A stretch of DNA of 64,000 bases from Shewanella donghaensis. Lineage in GTDB: Bacteria; Pseudomonadota; Gammaproteobacteria; Enterobacterales; Shewanellaceae. Positions 43,942-52,236 of the stretch are shown here, in pieces. The notes beneath the pieces were generated by a model that saw only the letters and a program-made list of their open reading frames with translations, was not told where the DNA came from and ran no database searches. The stretch is from assembly GCF_007567505.1 (NCBI RefSeq), contig NZ_CP041783.1, positions 868,001-932,000 on the forward strand, written 5' to 3'. Numbering within the stretch: the stretch's first letter is position 1; every line of letters starts with the position of its first letter. The position numbers were made by a program, and so were the translations under genes.

Positions 43942-44524
43942 TAAAGATGGTCCTTTTATCTTTCAGATAAGCTATCTATGGATCAGTGTGTAACATGAAA
44001 TAACTTAAAACATTGAAATGCATGAAAGCATTTCATGTCACACACTGACATCATCGTTGTGCTAAACCTCACTTGCTGTACAACAATTTAACCACCATTG
44101 CCTTTACAGTTTTGTGAAATTTGTTAAATTAGATCTACATGTAAACATATGATGTTTAGATATGCAATACCTGAAATTCAATTTACAAGACTTTACACAT
44201 AGCCAATAAATACCTATTGAACAGGCTTGAAATTTTATAACAGCAAGTAGAATAACAAATAAAAATAGCCACTTACCAATAAATAATGAAGGGGAATAAA
44301 TCTTCAACGTCTTTGTTCTGTTTGTTTTACTGACACGATATGAAACGCTGAAATACGCTTGATAAATTAGTGATATCTTTTTAACTTCATTTATTTAATT
44401 AACATAAATGCTATTTTTTAAGATACGTAGCGAGATAATATTGTCGCTTTTATTCAATCAAGCACGACATTAGCTTGTTATCATTTGTATTATAAAAATG
44501 AATAGACGCATTAAAGGTATCCAA
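43942..44524. other. Divergent control region between GH16 operon and rsgA
   Basis: About 580 bp without a gene. It contains the operator at 44142-44158 facing the GH16 operon. Near 44000-44040 an imperfect dyad around GTGTAACATGAAA and TTTCATGTCACAC is visible. A minus-strand 67-residue frame at 44104-44307 is not convincing. Confidence 0.55.
44142..44158. promoter_or_regulatory. Galactan-regulon operator, copy 6
   Basis: An exact TAAACATATGATGTTTA, 201 bp upstream of the GH16 start. It lies nearly 20 kb from the nearest other copy (23874) and links the GH16-sulfatase operon to the same control. Confidence 0.85.
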
Positions 44525-45577
44525 ATGAATTCACTATCGTCATTAGTCCAACTTGGTTGGCGCCCCTTCTTTCAACAGCAGCTGACTTTAGATGAATTAA
44601 CCGAATTTACGATTGGACGAGTGATTGAGCAGCATAGAAGCGGTGTCGTGGTGTTATCTGAATTAGGACAATTCAATCTTAGTCAGTCCTATTCAGAGGA
44701 TGCTGAACGCTTATGTGTCGGTGACTGGGTGTTATTTAATGGCGATAATCAATTTCATCGACGGTTAGAAAGACAGTCGTTATTCCAGCGTAAAGCCCCT
44801 GGCAGTAAAGTTGCAACTCAATTGATTTCATCTAATGTCGATAGTGTATTTATTGTGTGTTCTTTGAATCAAGATTTTAATCTAAGCCTCATAGAGCGCT
44901 ATTTATCGTTAACTAAAGAAGCCCAGGTTGAGCCGGTAATTATTTTAACTAAAGCTGATCTTTGTGACGACTTAGAACAAAAATTGCAACAAGTGCAAAG
45001 CCTTGATCCTTTCATGATGGTGCATGCCATTAATGCTTTAGACCAAGAACAACTCTCGGCGTTAGATACATATTGTAAACAGGGAAATACCATTGCCCTG
45101 CTTGGCTCATCCGGTGTGGGCAAATCAACAGTAGTGAATGGATTAATGGGCTTTGAAGCCCAATTAACCAGTGCTATCCGTGATGATGATAGTAAAGGCC
45201 GTCATACCACAACATCTAGAGCCTTAAAGACATTGCCCCAAGGTGGATTGATTTTAGATACCCCTGGTATGAGAGAGTTACAACTTGGCGCTTGTGAGCA
45301 AGGCGTTAGTGAAACTTTTAGTGAAATTACTGATTTAGCACGGCAATGCCGTTTTGCCAATTGCAGCCATGATAATGAACCAGCTTGTGCTGTAAGAGTC
45401 GCCATTGAAACAGGCGTGATTAGCACTCGCCGCTTTGTCAGTTATCAAAAACTCATGCGAGAACAGGCATTAAATGGTGCAACATTGGCTGAAAAAAGAG
45501 CTAAAGATAAAGCATTGGGAAAAATGATAAATTCTGTGCAGAATGAATCTCGCTCTCGTAAAAAAGGCAGTTTTTAG
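44525..45577 (+). CDS. rsgA: Ribosome small subunit-dependent GTPase A
   Basis: With ATG at 44525 (AAAGG 8 bp before) the protein is 350 residues, the usual length; the frame also opens at 44498 without a ribosome site. It has an N-terminal OB fold, a circularly permuted GTPase with TKADL (G4) before GSSGVGKST (G1), DTPGMREL (G3), and a zinc-binding C-terminal region CRFANCSHDNEPAC. RsgA helps late 30S maturation. This form resembles the second, more divergent copy found in several gammaproteobacteria, and its neighbours are not ribosomal genes. Confidence 0.9.
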   Translation: MNSLSSLVQLGWRPFFQQQLTLDELTEFTIGRVIEQHRSGVVVLSELGQFNLSQSYSEDAERLCVGDWVLFNGDNQFHRRLERQSLFQRKAPGSKVATQLISSNVDSVFIVCSLNQDFNLSLIERYLSLTKEAQVEPVIILTKADLCDDLEQKLQQVQSLDPFMMVHAINALDQEQLSALDTYCKQGNTIALLGSSGVGKSTVVNGLMGFEAQLTSAIRDDDSKGRHTTTSRALKTLPQGGLILDTPGMRELQLGACEQGVSETFSEITDLARQCRFANCSHDNEPACAVRVAIETGVISTRRFVSYQKLMREQALNGATLAEKRAKDKALGKMINSVQNESRSRKKGSF

Positions 45578-45629
45578 TCAGTAAAAAATACAGCCCGCTA
45601 AAGTATTTTAATGGGCTGCGTTTAGAAAT

Positions 45630-45671
45630 CTGTATTTATAGCTCTGTATTTATAGTTCAGTATTTATAGGA
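45630..45671. repeat. Three 14-bp tandem repeats after rsgA
   Basis: CTGTATTTATAGCT, CTGTATTTATAGTT and CAGTATTTATAGGA follow one another 52 bp after the rsgA stop. They are slippage-type repeats with no evident function. Confidence 0.85.
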
Positions 45672-45722
45672 ATGTGGTTATCCATTCGCCTAAATAAACT
45701 AGACCGTATTCAGGATAAAACC

Positions 45723-46142
45723 TTAGAAATCTTTGATAGGCTGATTATGCTTGATGGTTTTTTTATCCGATAATTGCTTTAGCTTTATCGTTAGCAGTGT
45801 AAACAAAGCAATGCCTATTCCACCCGCCACCAAATCAACTAAATCAAATGTACGACTAGGGATGAATGCTTGGCTAACTTCTTCACAGATAACAAACACA
45901 CTTATCACTAGCGCTCCATAATAAATCTTTAATCGGCCGACTCGAAAGTAGCTGAATCGACTAATGATAATGGCAAACATGGTTAATGTTCCAAACAATC
46001 CAAAATGACCAAACTTATCGCCATACGGCACACCGTGCATAATATCGAAAAAGATATTGTTGCCGCCAGTATTAGCTTGGAAGATAATCCAAGCAATAAA
46101 GACAGTGAAACTGAGTCCCATTAATAAAAAATATTTATACAT
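45723..46142 (-). CDS. VanZ-like membrane protein
   Basis: This 139-residue protein has four hydrophobic segments: FLLMGLSFTVFIAWIIF, FGHFGLFGTLTMFAIII, YYGALVISVFVICEEV and VDLVAGGIGIALFTLL. Conserved polar residues are DKFGHFG and EEVSQAFIPSRTFDLVDLVAG, the VanZ family pattern. VanZ proteins are linked to teicoplanin resistance in enterococci; the role of short proteobacterial members is unknown. It stands alone on the minus strand between rsgA and the SMP-30 gene. Confidence 0.85.
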   Translation of the reverse strand: MYKYFLLMGLSFTVFIAWIIFQANTGGNNIFFDIMHGVPYGDKFGHFGLFGTLTMFAIIISRFSYFRVGRLKIYYGALVISVFVICEEVSQAFIPSRTFDLVDLVAGGIGIALFTLLTIKLKQLSDKKTIKHNQPIKDF

Positions 46143-46280
46143 AAATCCGTCTACGTTTTTAATTTAAATGTGTCGTATAAAGTAACTTGTTCATTTGAGT
46201 TACCTGTCATTGCCAAAGTGTAAACTAAATTGACTTAAAACACAGGTCAGTAATTAGCCTTGTTGGTAATATATTTCATA

Positions 46281-46345
46281 GACTAAAAACCATAGCCTAA
46301 AACCAAAGCCTAAAACCAAAGCCTAAAACCAATAGCTTAAAGCCC
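46281..46345. repeat. 13-bp tandem repeats before the VanZ gene
   Basis: Units GCCTAAAACCAAA at 46295, 46308 and 46321 (last base changed) are perfect or near-perfect, with degenerate copies on both sides. They lie in the space between the VanZ-like gene and the end of the SMP-30 gene. Confidence 0.85.
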
Positions 46346-46406
46346 ATAGTCAAAAACAACTGTGGAATTAGTGTGCTTCATCCTATTAAAGCGTTTACTG
46401 CTCACT

Positions 46407-47495
46407 CTATTTAATTCGAAACGATAAGAGATGTTGATGGGCTGTGACATACACTACTGAATAGTCATCATTAAAGGCCAGGTTTGCAGCAATACTTGGT
46501 AATAAGACCTTCGCCAGTAATTTGCCTTTATCGTCGAATAACCATATTCCTTTTGGTCCTGTCGCAAACACCAAACCAGACGGATGCACTTTCAAACCAT
46601 CCGGTAAACCATGATTAGTAACAGCTGAAATAGGTGCTTGATAAAATAACTGACGATGAACAACATCTCCCCTTTCATTCAGTCGATATCGATACCAAGC
46701 TGGCTTTTTGGGATTAGATGCAGCGACATATAATGTTCGTTCATCTGCCGTAAGTGCAATACCGTTTGGATAAATCAATGATCGATCAAGTAAGGTTAAT
46801 GAGTTATCGCTATCTAGACGATAAACACCTTGAAAGTTTAATTCTTTTTCTGGGTCGTCCAGTTGACCCGCTAAACCGTAAGGTGGATCAGTAAAGAACA
46901 AACTACCATTTCGATTCAACACCCCGTCATTAGGGCTGTTTAAACGCTTACCTTGATAATGACTGACTCGTACCAGGTAGTTAGCTAAGGGATGATTTAA
47001 TGGTGCATCCATGATCGCTATCTGACGAGACCGTGATTGCATCAATAATAACCTTGGCAGTAGTGTTTGTTGATGACGTTCTGAAATGATTGTCGACCGT
47101 TGAATAACCAAACCATTGGAGTAGCCACTATCGGCTAAATACTGACTGACACCCTCTTCAGGATCATATTTATACACTTTATGATCTGGAATATCTGAAA
47201 ACAGTAAATAACGGCCTTCAGACGACCAAACAGGCCCTTCAAGCCATTTATAACCTGTTGCTAATTTTGTGATTGGCGCTTGGATATCGAGCACATCAAG
47301 TGCCCGGTCATCATAAATCTCGTAAGAACCTAGTTGTTGTACATAACTCTTACTCAATTGGCTTACTGACTCTGTATCAATGGCAGAAGTCATCACTGCA
47401 GACATTGCAGAGGCATGATACCAAGCTGCAACGGCTGTAATGACAGACAGAGCTATTACGCTCGTAAGGACTTTAAGCAAAATTTTACTTATCAT
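46407..47495 (-). CDS. Membrane-anchored SMP-30/gluconolactonase-like protein
   Basis: This 362-residue protein has one N-terminal hydrophobic segment (VLTSVIALSVITAVAAWYHA), probably an uncleaved anchor or signal, and a propeller with GYKWLEGPVWSSEGRYLLFSD (metal Glu), LNSPNDGVLNRNGSLFFTDPPYGL (metal Asn), IYPNGIALTADERTLYV (metal Asn) and LPDGLKVHPSGLVFAT (metal Asp). Members hydrolyse sugar lactones in the periplasm. Its start overlaps the end of the GH50 gene by 11 bp, so the two are tightly co-expressed; it may act on an oxidised or lactone product of agar degradation (inference). Confidence 0.86.
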   Translation of the reverse strand: MISKILLKVLTSVIALSVITAVAAWYHASAMSAVMTSAIDTESVSQLSKSYVQQLGSYEIYDDRALDVLDIQAPITKLATGYKWLEGPVWSSEGRYLLFSDIPDHKVYKYDPEEGVSQYLADSGYSNGLVIQRSTIISERHQQTLLPRLLLMQSRSRQIAIMDAPLNHPLANYLVRVSHYQGKRLNSPNDGVLNRNGSLFFTDPPYGLAGQLDDPEKELNFQGVYRLDSDNSLTLLDRSLIYPNGIALTADERTLYVAASNPKKPAWYRYRLNERGDVVHRQLFYQAPISAVTNHGLPDGLKVHPSGLVFATGPKGIWLFDDKGKLLAKVLLPSIAANLAFNDDYSVVYVTAHQHLLSFRIK

Positions 47496-49947
47496 TTATA
47501 GATTCAATGCCTTTAACTTTTCCAAAACGTCTCGTATAGATATCACTATTAACTTGCTTAGCAGCATCGACCAAAGGTTTATATGGAATATCAGTCACAC
47601 TCACAAAGCCCACGTTGTAGTTTTCACCATCGTACGCTCGGCCCGTTAACGGGGAATCAATGTATTGAAACCAATGTGTACCCACAAAATAGGGATTATC
47701 TATCACGCTATAAACATATTGCTGATATTTATCACCGCGATCTTGTTGAGAAGATGCGTGGATCAAACCAGGATTTAATAAACCCGAATCTAATGCGCCA
47801 TTATGAAACTCACCAATAATGCTCGGCATATCAATATCTTCAAGGAACGACCAAAAGCTATCATTAACAGATTCTTTGTAATAGTTATAACTCATCACAT
47901 CAGCATGCTTTGCAGCAGCAGCGCGAATTTCAGGAGTCATGCCCCAGTCAGTAAATCTAACCCCTAGATACAAATGATTCGGTAAATAGGTTTTCACAGC
48001 ATTTTTTACAATCGAGAAATACTGCTCGCCGTAATGCTCTAAAAGTATCGATAAATCAGCAACAACGGCATCATTAAAATTGCTAAGTTCAACACCTTTG
48101 TCTAAATCATCCCAACTCGCTATCTGTGTTTTCCATTTGTTATTTAATGCATCAACAGACGAGTATTTCGCTTTCAGTACTTTGACAAATTCGGTTTTTG
48201 TTGGGCTATCACTGGCTGCAAGCTTTAGGGTGTTAATGGCAATACCATAATGTCCTTTAATAGAACCTTCTACACCCCAGCTTTTTTCATTATCAATAAA
48301 CACCCCAACACACCATGGGTTGTTTTTAACTTCATCGGCAATTTGTTTTGCTGTTGCTACAGCTCTTTCTTTAAACAAGGGGTCAAACGGATCTGGCATA
48401 GGGCTCCAATAATCATTGCCACTACTCACTGTTTTAAAGTCACCAATAATCCAACCATTAGCAAAATATGGAATACGATCTAACTGGTAAAAGCTTGCAT
48501 CAACCCAGTTACCAAACGAGGTAAAACCCCAACTCAACATGCGATCAATTGTGGTATCACGCCACTTTTGGGTATATTCAGCTAAATAATTTGATTCATA
48601 TTTTCTGGCCAAGTTTGCTTGATAAAAACTATAAGTTTCACCCTTTTCAACCGCGCCGCTATGAACTTCACGACGATAACCAAAATGGGAACCCATTGGT
48701 TCGTCATAACTCGGTAAATCACTAAACATCTTGGCTCGTATGTCTGAGCTAATATGGCGAGAAGTCCATGCTTTCTTGGGGGCACGATTAAGTCCAATGG
48801 AATCTTCAGGGGTGTGATCGTTAGGATCTCTTTGAACAATGTACTGACTATCAAAATCATAACCGGTCAAGGTCGACGTATTGGCCATACGAATGTTAGC
48901 AATACCGTTAGAGAAGAACAGGTAACCTTCTGGGTCGACTAAAGACCATTTCCCTTGATACTTTTCGGTTCTAAAATAACCCGTAGCCTGAAGCTTTGGC
49001 CCATCCTTCCAGCCGTTAAATTTTGAACGCCCTTGTGGGGGAACCTGTGACAAACTTGCTTGCTCTGCAGCAGAAATTTCACGCAACTGAGCAACTGATG
49101 ACACTTTATTGCTAAAATTAATTTTGGTACTTTGCCCAAACTTATCCACTAAGTGAGTTAAGTAATCAGTTTTAAATTTAAGTGGCTTTACTAACCTTAA
49201 GTTTTTCACGAAAAGCGTTTTATCTTCAGGTACACCGCGAACTTTAAATTCAATTTCAGCAACATTTTTAAGGTCAATATTTTTCACGCCATGACGCCAT
49301 ATCATCTCAGTCATATTCGTTTCCCAGTGTTGCGGGTTAGAACGTATGCCTGTTTCAATATTTAAATCTGCATCTTTTAGCACCATATAGTAACTGTCAT
49401 CACTGTTAGCAGGTATGACAAATGTGCGATTGTGTGCATGCCCTTTGGAATCCTTAGCCGTAACATAAACGTTGATTGAATTTGGCTTAGGGTTAATTAA
49501 GTCTACTGCAAAACCAAAATCTCCTTCATGACTCCAATCTAGTGGTTTAGCGGGTACAAAACTAAATTGAGCGGTGTGATTTTGTTTGGTTTCAAGGGTT
49601 ATTTCTAATGCTGTCTCATTATCAATTTTCTTGATAGAAGTAGTACCATTTTCCACAATTAACTGGCTGGCCGACTGTGGATTAGAAAAATAAATTAATG
49701 GAGAACCTTGTTCTACTGATGGTTTATCTGCTAATGCTTGGTTAACTTGTGATTGGGATAATTCAGTCATTTTTTTAGTAAAAGCTGGCTTGGCTACTTG
49801 TTCAACTTGAACAGTATCTATAGAAGTATCAGAGCAACCCATGAGTAAACTCATGCTTAAACTACTGGTAATTATCCCTTTACTCAGTACTTTATTGAGT
49901 ACATGGCTTAATTCAATTTTATATTTTACCCCAACAACGTCACCCAT
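47485..49947 (-). CDS. GH50-family beta-agarase lipoprotein
   Basis: Starting at ATG 49947 (AGGAGG 5 bp before) the protein has 820 residues; the frame extends to 49986 without need. The N-terminus is a lipoprotein signal with lipobox LLMGC (Cys38). An N-terminal beta domain (about 75-260) precedes a TIM barrel opening with WSLVDPEGYLFFSNGIANIRM. Catalytic Glu candidates are E554 in FIDNEKSWG and E713 in IIGEFHNG, with DVMSYNYY and GTHWFQYIDSP between and after. GH50 enzymes release neoagaro-oligosaccharides. It is operonic with the SMP-30-like gene, and no copy of the 17-bp operator precedes it. Confidence 0.9.
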   Translation of the reverse strand: MGDVVGVKYKIELSHVLNKVLSKGIITSSLSMSLLMGCSDTSIDTVQVEQVAKPAFTKKMTELSQSQVNQALADKPSVEQGSPLIYFSNPQSASQLIVENGTTSIKKIDNETALEITLETKQNHTAQFSFVPAKPLDWSHEGDFGFAVDLINPKPNSINVYVTAKDSKGHAHNRTFVIPANSDDSYYMVLKDADLNIETGIRSNPQHWETNMTEMIWRHGVKNIDLKNVAEIEFKVRGVPEDKTLFVKNLRLVKPLKFKTDYLTHLVDKFGQSTKINFSNKVSSVAQLREISAAEQASLSQVPPQGRSKFNGWKDGPKLQATGYFRTEKYQGKWSLVDPEGYLFFSNGIANIRMANTSTLTGYDFDSQYIVQRDPNDHTPEDSIGLNRAPKKAWTSRHISSDIRAKMFSDLPSYDEPMGSHFGYRREVHSGAVEKGETYSFYQANLARKYESNYLAEYTQKWRDTTIDRMLSWGFTSFGNWVDASFYQLDRIPYFANGWIIGDFKTVSSGNDYWSPMPDPFDPLFKERAVATAKQIADEVKNNPWCVGVFIDNEKSWGVEGSIKGHYGIAINTLKLAASDSPTKTEFVKVLKAKYSSVDALNNKWKTQIASWDDLDKGVELSNFNDAVVADLSILLEHYGEQYFSIVKNAVKTYLPNHLYLGVRFTDWGMTPEIRAAAAKHADVMSYNYYKESVNDSFWSFLEDIDMPSIIGEFHNGALDSGLLNPGLIHASSQQDRGDKYQQYVYSVIDNPYFVGTHWFQYIDSPLTGRAYDGENYNVGFVSVTDIPYKPLVDAAKQVNSDIYTRRFGKVKGIESINDK

Positions 49948-50013
49948 CCTTTCCTCCTTCATTTGAGCCAGTTTTAATTTATGCATAAGTCACTTCGTTA
50001 CTTTATGAGGTTA

Positions 50014-50304
50014 ATGAACCTTCAAATAGAAGTTCCCTTAAATAGCGACCTAGCAATACAATGTGATTTAAAAACATCAATTGAACATCTAGTACACAAT
50101 CTACACATAACGAACAATTGTCAACAATTAACATTAATCGTTAAGGGGTGTAACCATAATTTAAAATCAAAAGAGATTAATAACGCGAATGGAATACTCA
50201 GGGTTTATTACAAAGTGAAAGGTAAAACTAAGAAGAATGTAGAAGATGCAGATTTAATACTACGGATAACTGAGAGTTGTTTAATTGTTCAAGTAACGAA
50301 TTAA
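50014..50304 (+). CDS. Hypothetical 96-residue protein
   Basis: The frame opens at 49981, but ATG 50014 (MNLQIEVPLN) is preferred, with GAGG just before it. The small protein has alternating hydrophobic strands (QLTLIVKGCNHNLKSK, GILRVYYKVKGKTKK, DADLILRITESCLIVQV), suggesting an all-beta fold of about 90 residues. No signal peptide or known family is recognised. It lies between the divergent GH50 gene and a CsgD-like regulator gene in its own direction (gap 239 bp). It may be a real small gene, but coding evidence is modest. Confidence 0.5.
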   Translation: MNLQIEVPLNSDLAIQCDLKTSIEHLVHNLHITNNCQQLTLIVKGCNHNLKSKEINNANGILRVYYKVKGKTKKNVEDADLILRITESCLIVQVTN

Positions 50305-50543
50305 GTATAGGACTAATGACTGATTTTATTCTTAGTAACTATGTACGACTCATACAGCATTTATAGTCGCTACTGTATTAGCTTTAGCCACAAATTTAAA
50401 CGATAAAACTGAGCTTTTCAGCTCAAAATCTATCAGGTGGTAACTTTGATAAAATCGGTCATTGTGCTATTTTGTTAAGATTATTTACAAATGTAAACAC
50501 ATAGATCTGTTACGTCATTTTGTATAAAAGGAAATTATTCATT

Positions 50544-51194
50544 ATGCAAAAACATACTTTATTTTTAGTCATGAAGTTGACCATTCAGAGCCGAGCATTT
50601 GCTGAGTTTTTACATATAAACCTCAATTGTGAGACTTTTTTTATCAGCAATAAAGCGGAACTAGAAAACCTCAGCAATGCACTAAATCCTTTGTTACTTG
50701 TTGATGTGGCAAACTTACCAGATATTGACCATAGTTTCTGGGCTGATCAATTTGATAATCACATTTATAAAATATATAGCGTTTTACTTAATACTTCCGA
50801 AAACTTAGATAAACGTGATTTACTCGATTGGCCAAATTGTTGCGGTATCTTCCCTAATTCATGCGAACTCAGTTTGTTAGAGCAAGGTATACGTAAAATT
50901 CTCGCGGGAGAATATTGGCTGCCAAGAACCATGATGACTGAATTACTTCAACATTACCGCAAAGATGAGACACACCTAGAACAAACCAACGTGTCTCTCA
51001 CTCGTCGCGAATGTGATGTGCTTAGGTTACTCACCATCTGCAACACCAATATTGATATTGCCAATGCATTATTTGTTAGTGAACACACAGTAAAATCTCA
51101 CCTTTATAAAGTATTTAAAAAGACCGATGTTAAGAACCGTGTTCAAGCTGCAAAATGGGCTGAAGAGAATTTGCCAGCAGTCAAAAAAGGCTAA
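50544..51194 (+). CDS. LuxR/CsgD-like transcriptional regulator
   Basis: This protein (216 residues from ATG 50544, AAGGAA upstream; a TTG at 50520 is less likely) has a degenerate receiver-like N-terminus and a C-terminal LuxR helix-turn-helix: LTRRECDVLRLLTICNTNIDIANALFVSEHTVKSHLYKVFKKTDVKNRVQAAKW. The domain order matches CsgD/VpsT biofilm regulators. Near residue 126 it has YWLPR at the place of the W-[FLM]-[ST]-R c-di-GMP motif of VpsT, with Pro in the Ser/Thr position. It converges on the fimbrial operon and is divergent from the GH50 gene; either could be a target (inference). Confidence 0.87.
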   Translation: MQKHTLFLVMKLTIQSRAFAEFLHINLNCETFFISNKAELENLSNALNPLLLVDVANLPDIDHSFWADQFDNHIYKIYSVLLNTSENLDKRDLLDWPNCCGIFPNSCELSLLEQGIRKILAGEYWLPRTMMTELLQHYRKDETHLEQTNVSLTRRECDVLRLLTICNTNIDIANALFVSEHTVKSHLYKVFKKTDVKNRVQAAKWAEENLPAVKKG

Positions 51195-51264
51195 ATTGTA
51201 ATTTTGAGCCTTCCACAAGATTTAAATAATTATTAATCAAAATTAATCTCATTAATTGAGTGGC

Positions 51265-52200
51265 CTAGAGTCCTGAAGCGCTAATATCAATATGTATTTC
51301 ATCTTCATAAAGCCCACCTGGACGATTTTCAGTTTCACCTATTTGGATTGACATAGGTAATCTTTGCCCGTCAAGGATCTGTGGCGTGCTAACAACAAGC
51401 GGGTTTCCTGTCACGGTAAAATCAATCACATTACCAGCCACACTAAATAAGTAATCAATATCCCAACGGTCCTGCTTACTTTGATGTCGCAATTTCCCCT
51501 GGTTGTCTGAATTGAAACTGATTTCATAGCCACTGGTACTGCGTATAAACAAATTAGGATCGATATTAACTGACTTACCCGTCGTTAAACGACCTAGATC
51601 TAAATGATAAAGTCTTTGAGATAACCCGTAAAAACTGATGCTGGCAACAGGCGGTATGCTTGCTGTAATCGAATGGTTTTGCTCATCTAATACCGTGATA
51701 GATTCAGCAGGACTTGGAATAAGCTGCACTAGCAATTGATTAGTATAGTCACCAGCTGCACCAAATTGCTGCGAAGGGTAACGTAATTGAAAACGAAATA
51801 TTGACTGTTCCGGCGAGACCTCTGCAAACCAATGCCTATTTTGGATAAAGCTGCCTGCGCTTTGCAGATAAGGCGTAAAGGTTAGCGAATTTCCCCCTTG
51901 CCCAGTCAGTTGATACCCTTGCTCAACCGTCGACATCATCAAACTCAAAGAGCACTCTTCGGTAGGATCACTGAAATGCACTTTGGCTTCGTAGTATTGC
52001 ACTAAGCCGTTTGGGCTTGTTGCAAACACATCATATTGATTTTGAACGCCTGAACTCATTAAATTGACACTTTGCACTCGTGCGTCACACACAGCAAAAG
52101 CACTTGAATAGCTAAAGCAAAAAACAATAAACACAGCAAGTAAGCGGTATGCGTTTTTTAGCCTTGGCCTAATCAATTCGTTAAAATGATTCTGTTTCAT
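51265..52200 (-). CDS. Fimbrial tip protein / adhesin candidate
   Basis: This 311-residue exported protein has a hydrophobic signal (AVFIVFCFSYSSAFA-VC). The mature part is rich in beta-strand patterns with few cysteines (DARVQ after the first Cys). Two-domain length fits a tip adhesin: an N-terminal receptor domain and a C-terminal pilin-like domain ending GLYEDEIHIDISASGL, similar in form to a pilin donor/acceptor strand terminus. It is the last gene of the chaperone-usher operon, the usual place for the tip subunit, 36 bp after the usher gene. GGAGG precedes ATG. Binding specificity is unknown. Confidence 0.7.
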   Translation of the reverse strand: MKQNHFNELIRPRLKNAYRLLAVFIVFCFSYSSAFAVCDARVQSVNLMSSGVQNQYDVFATSPNGLVQYYEAKVHFSDPTEECSLSLMMSTVEQGYQLTGQGGNSLTFTPYLQSAGSFIQNRHWFAEVSPEQSIFRFQLRYPSQQFGAAGDYTNQLLVQLIPSPAESITVLDEQNHSITASIPPVASISFYGLSQRLYHLDLGRLTTGKSVNIDPNLFIRSTSGYEISFNSDNQGKLRHQSKQDRWDIDYLFSVAGNVIDFTVTGNPLVVSTPQILDGQRLPMSIQIGETENRPGGLYEDEIHIDISASGL

Positions 52201-52236
52201 ATGCCCTCCAGATAAATTAGTGTTTGTTCGCTTGTG

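Noticed and set aside
44104..44307. 67-residue minus-strand open frame in the rsgA/GH16 control region
   Set aside because: It covers the operator at 44142 and has no coding features.
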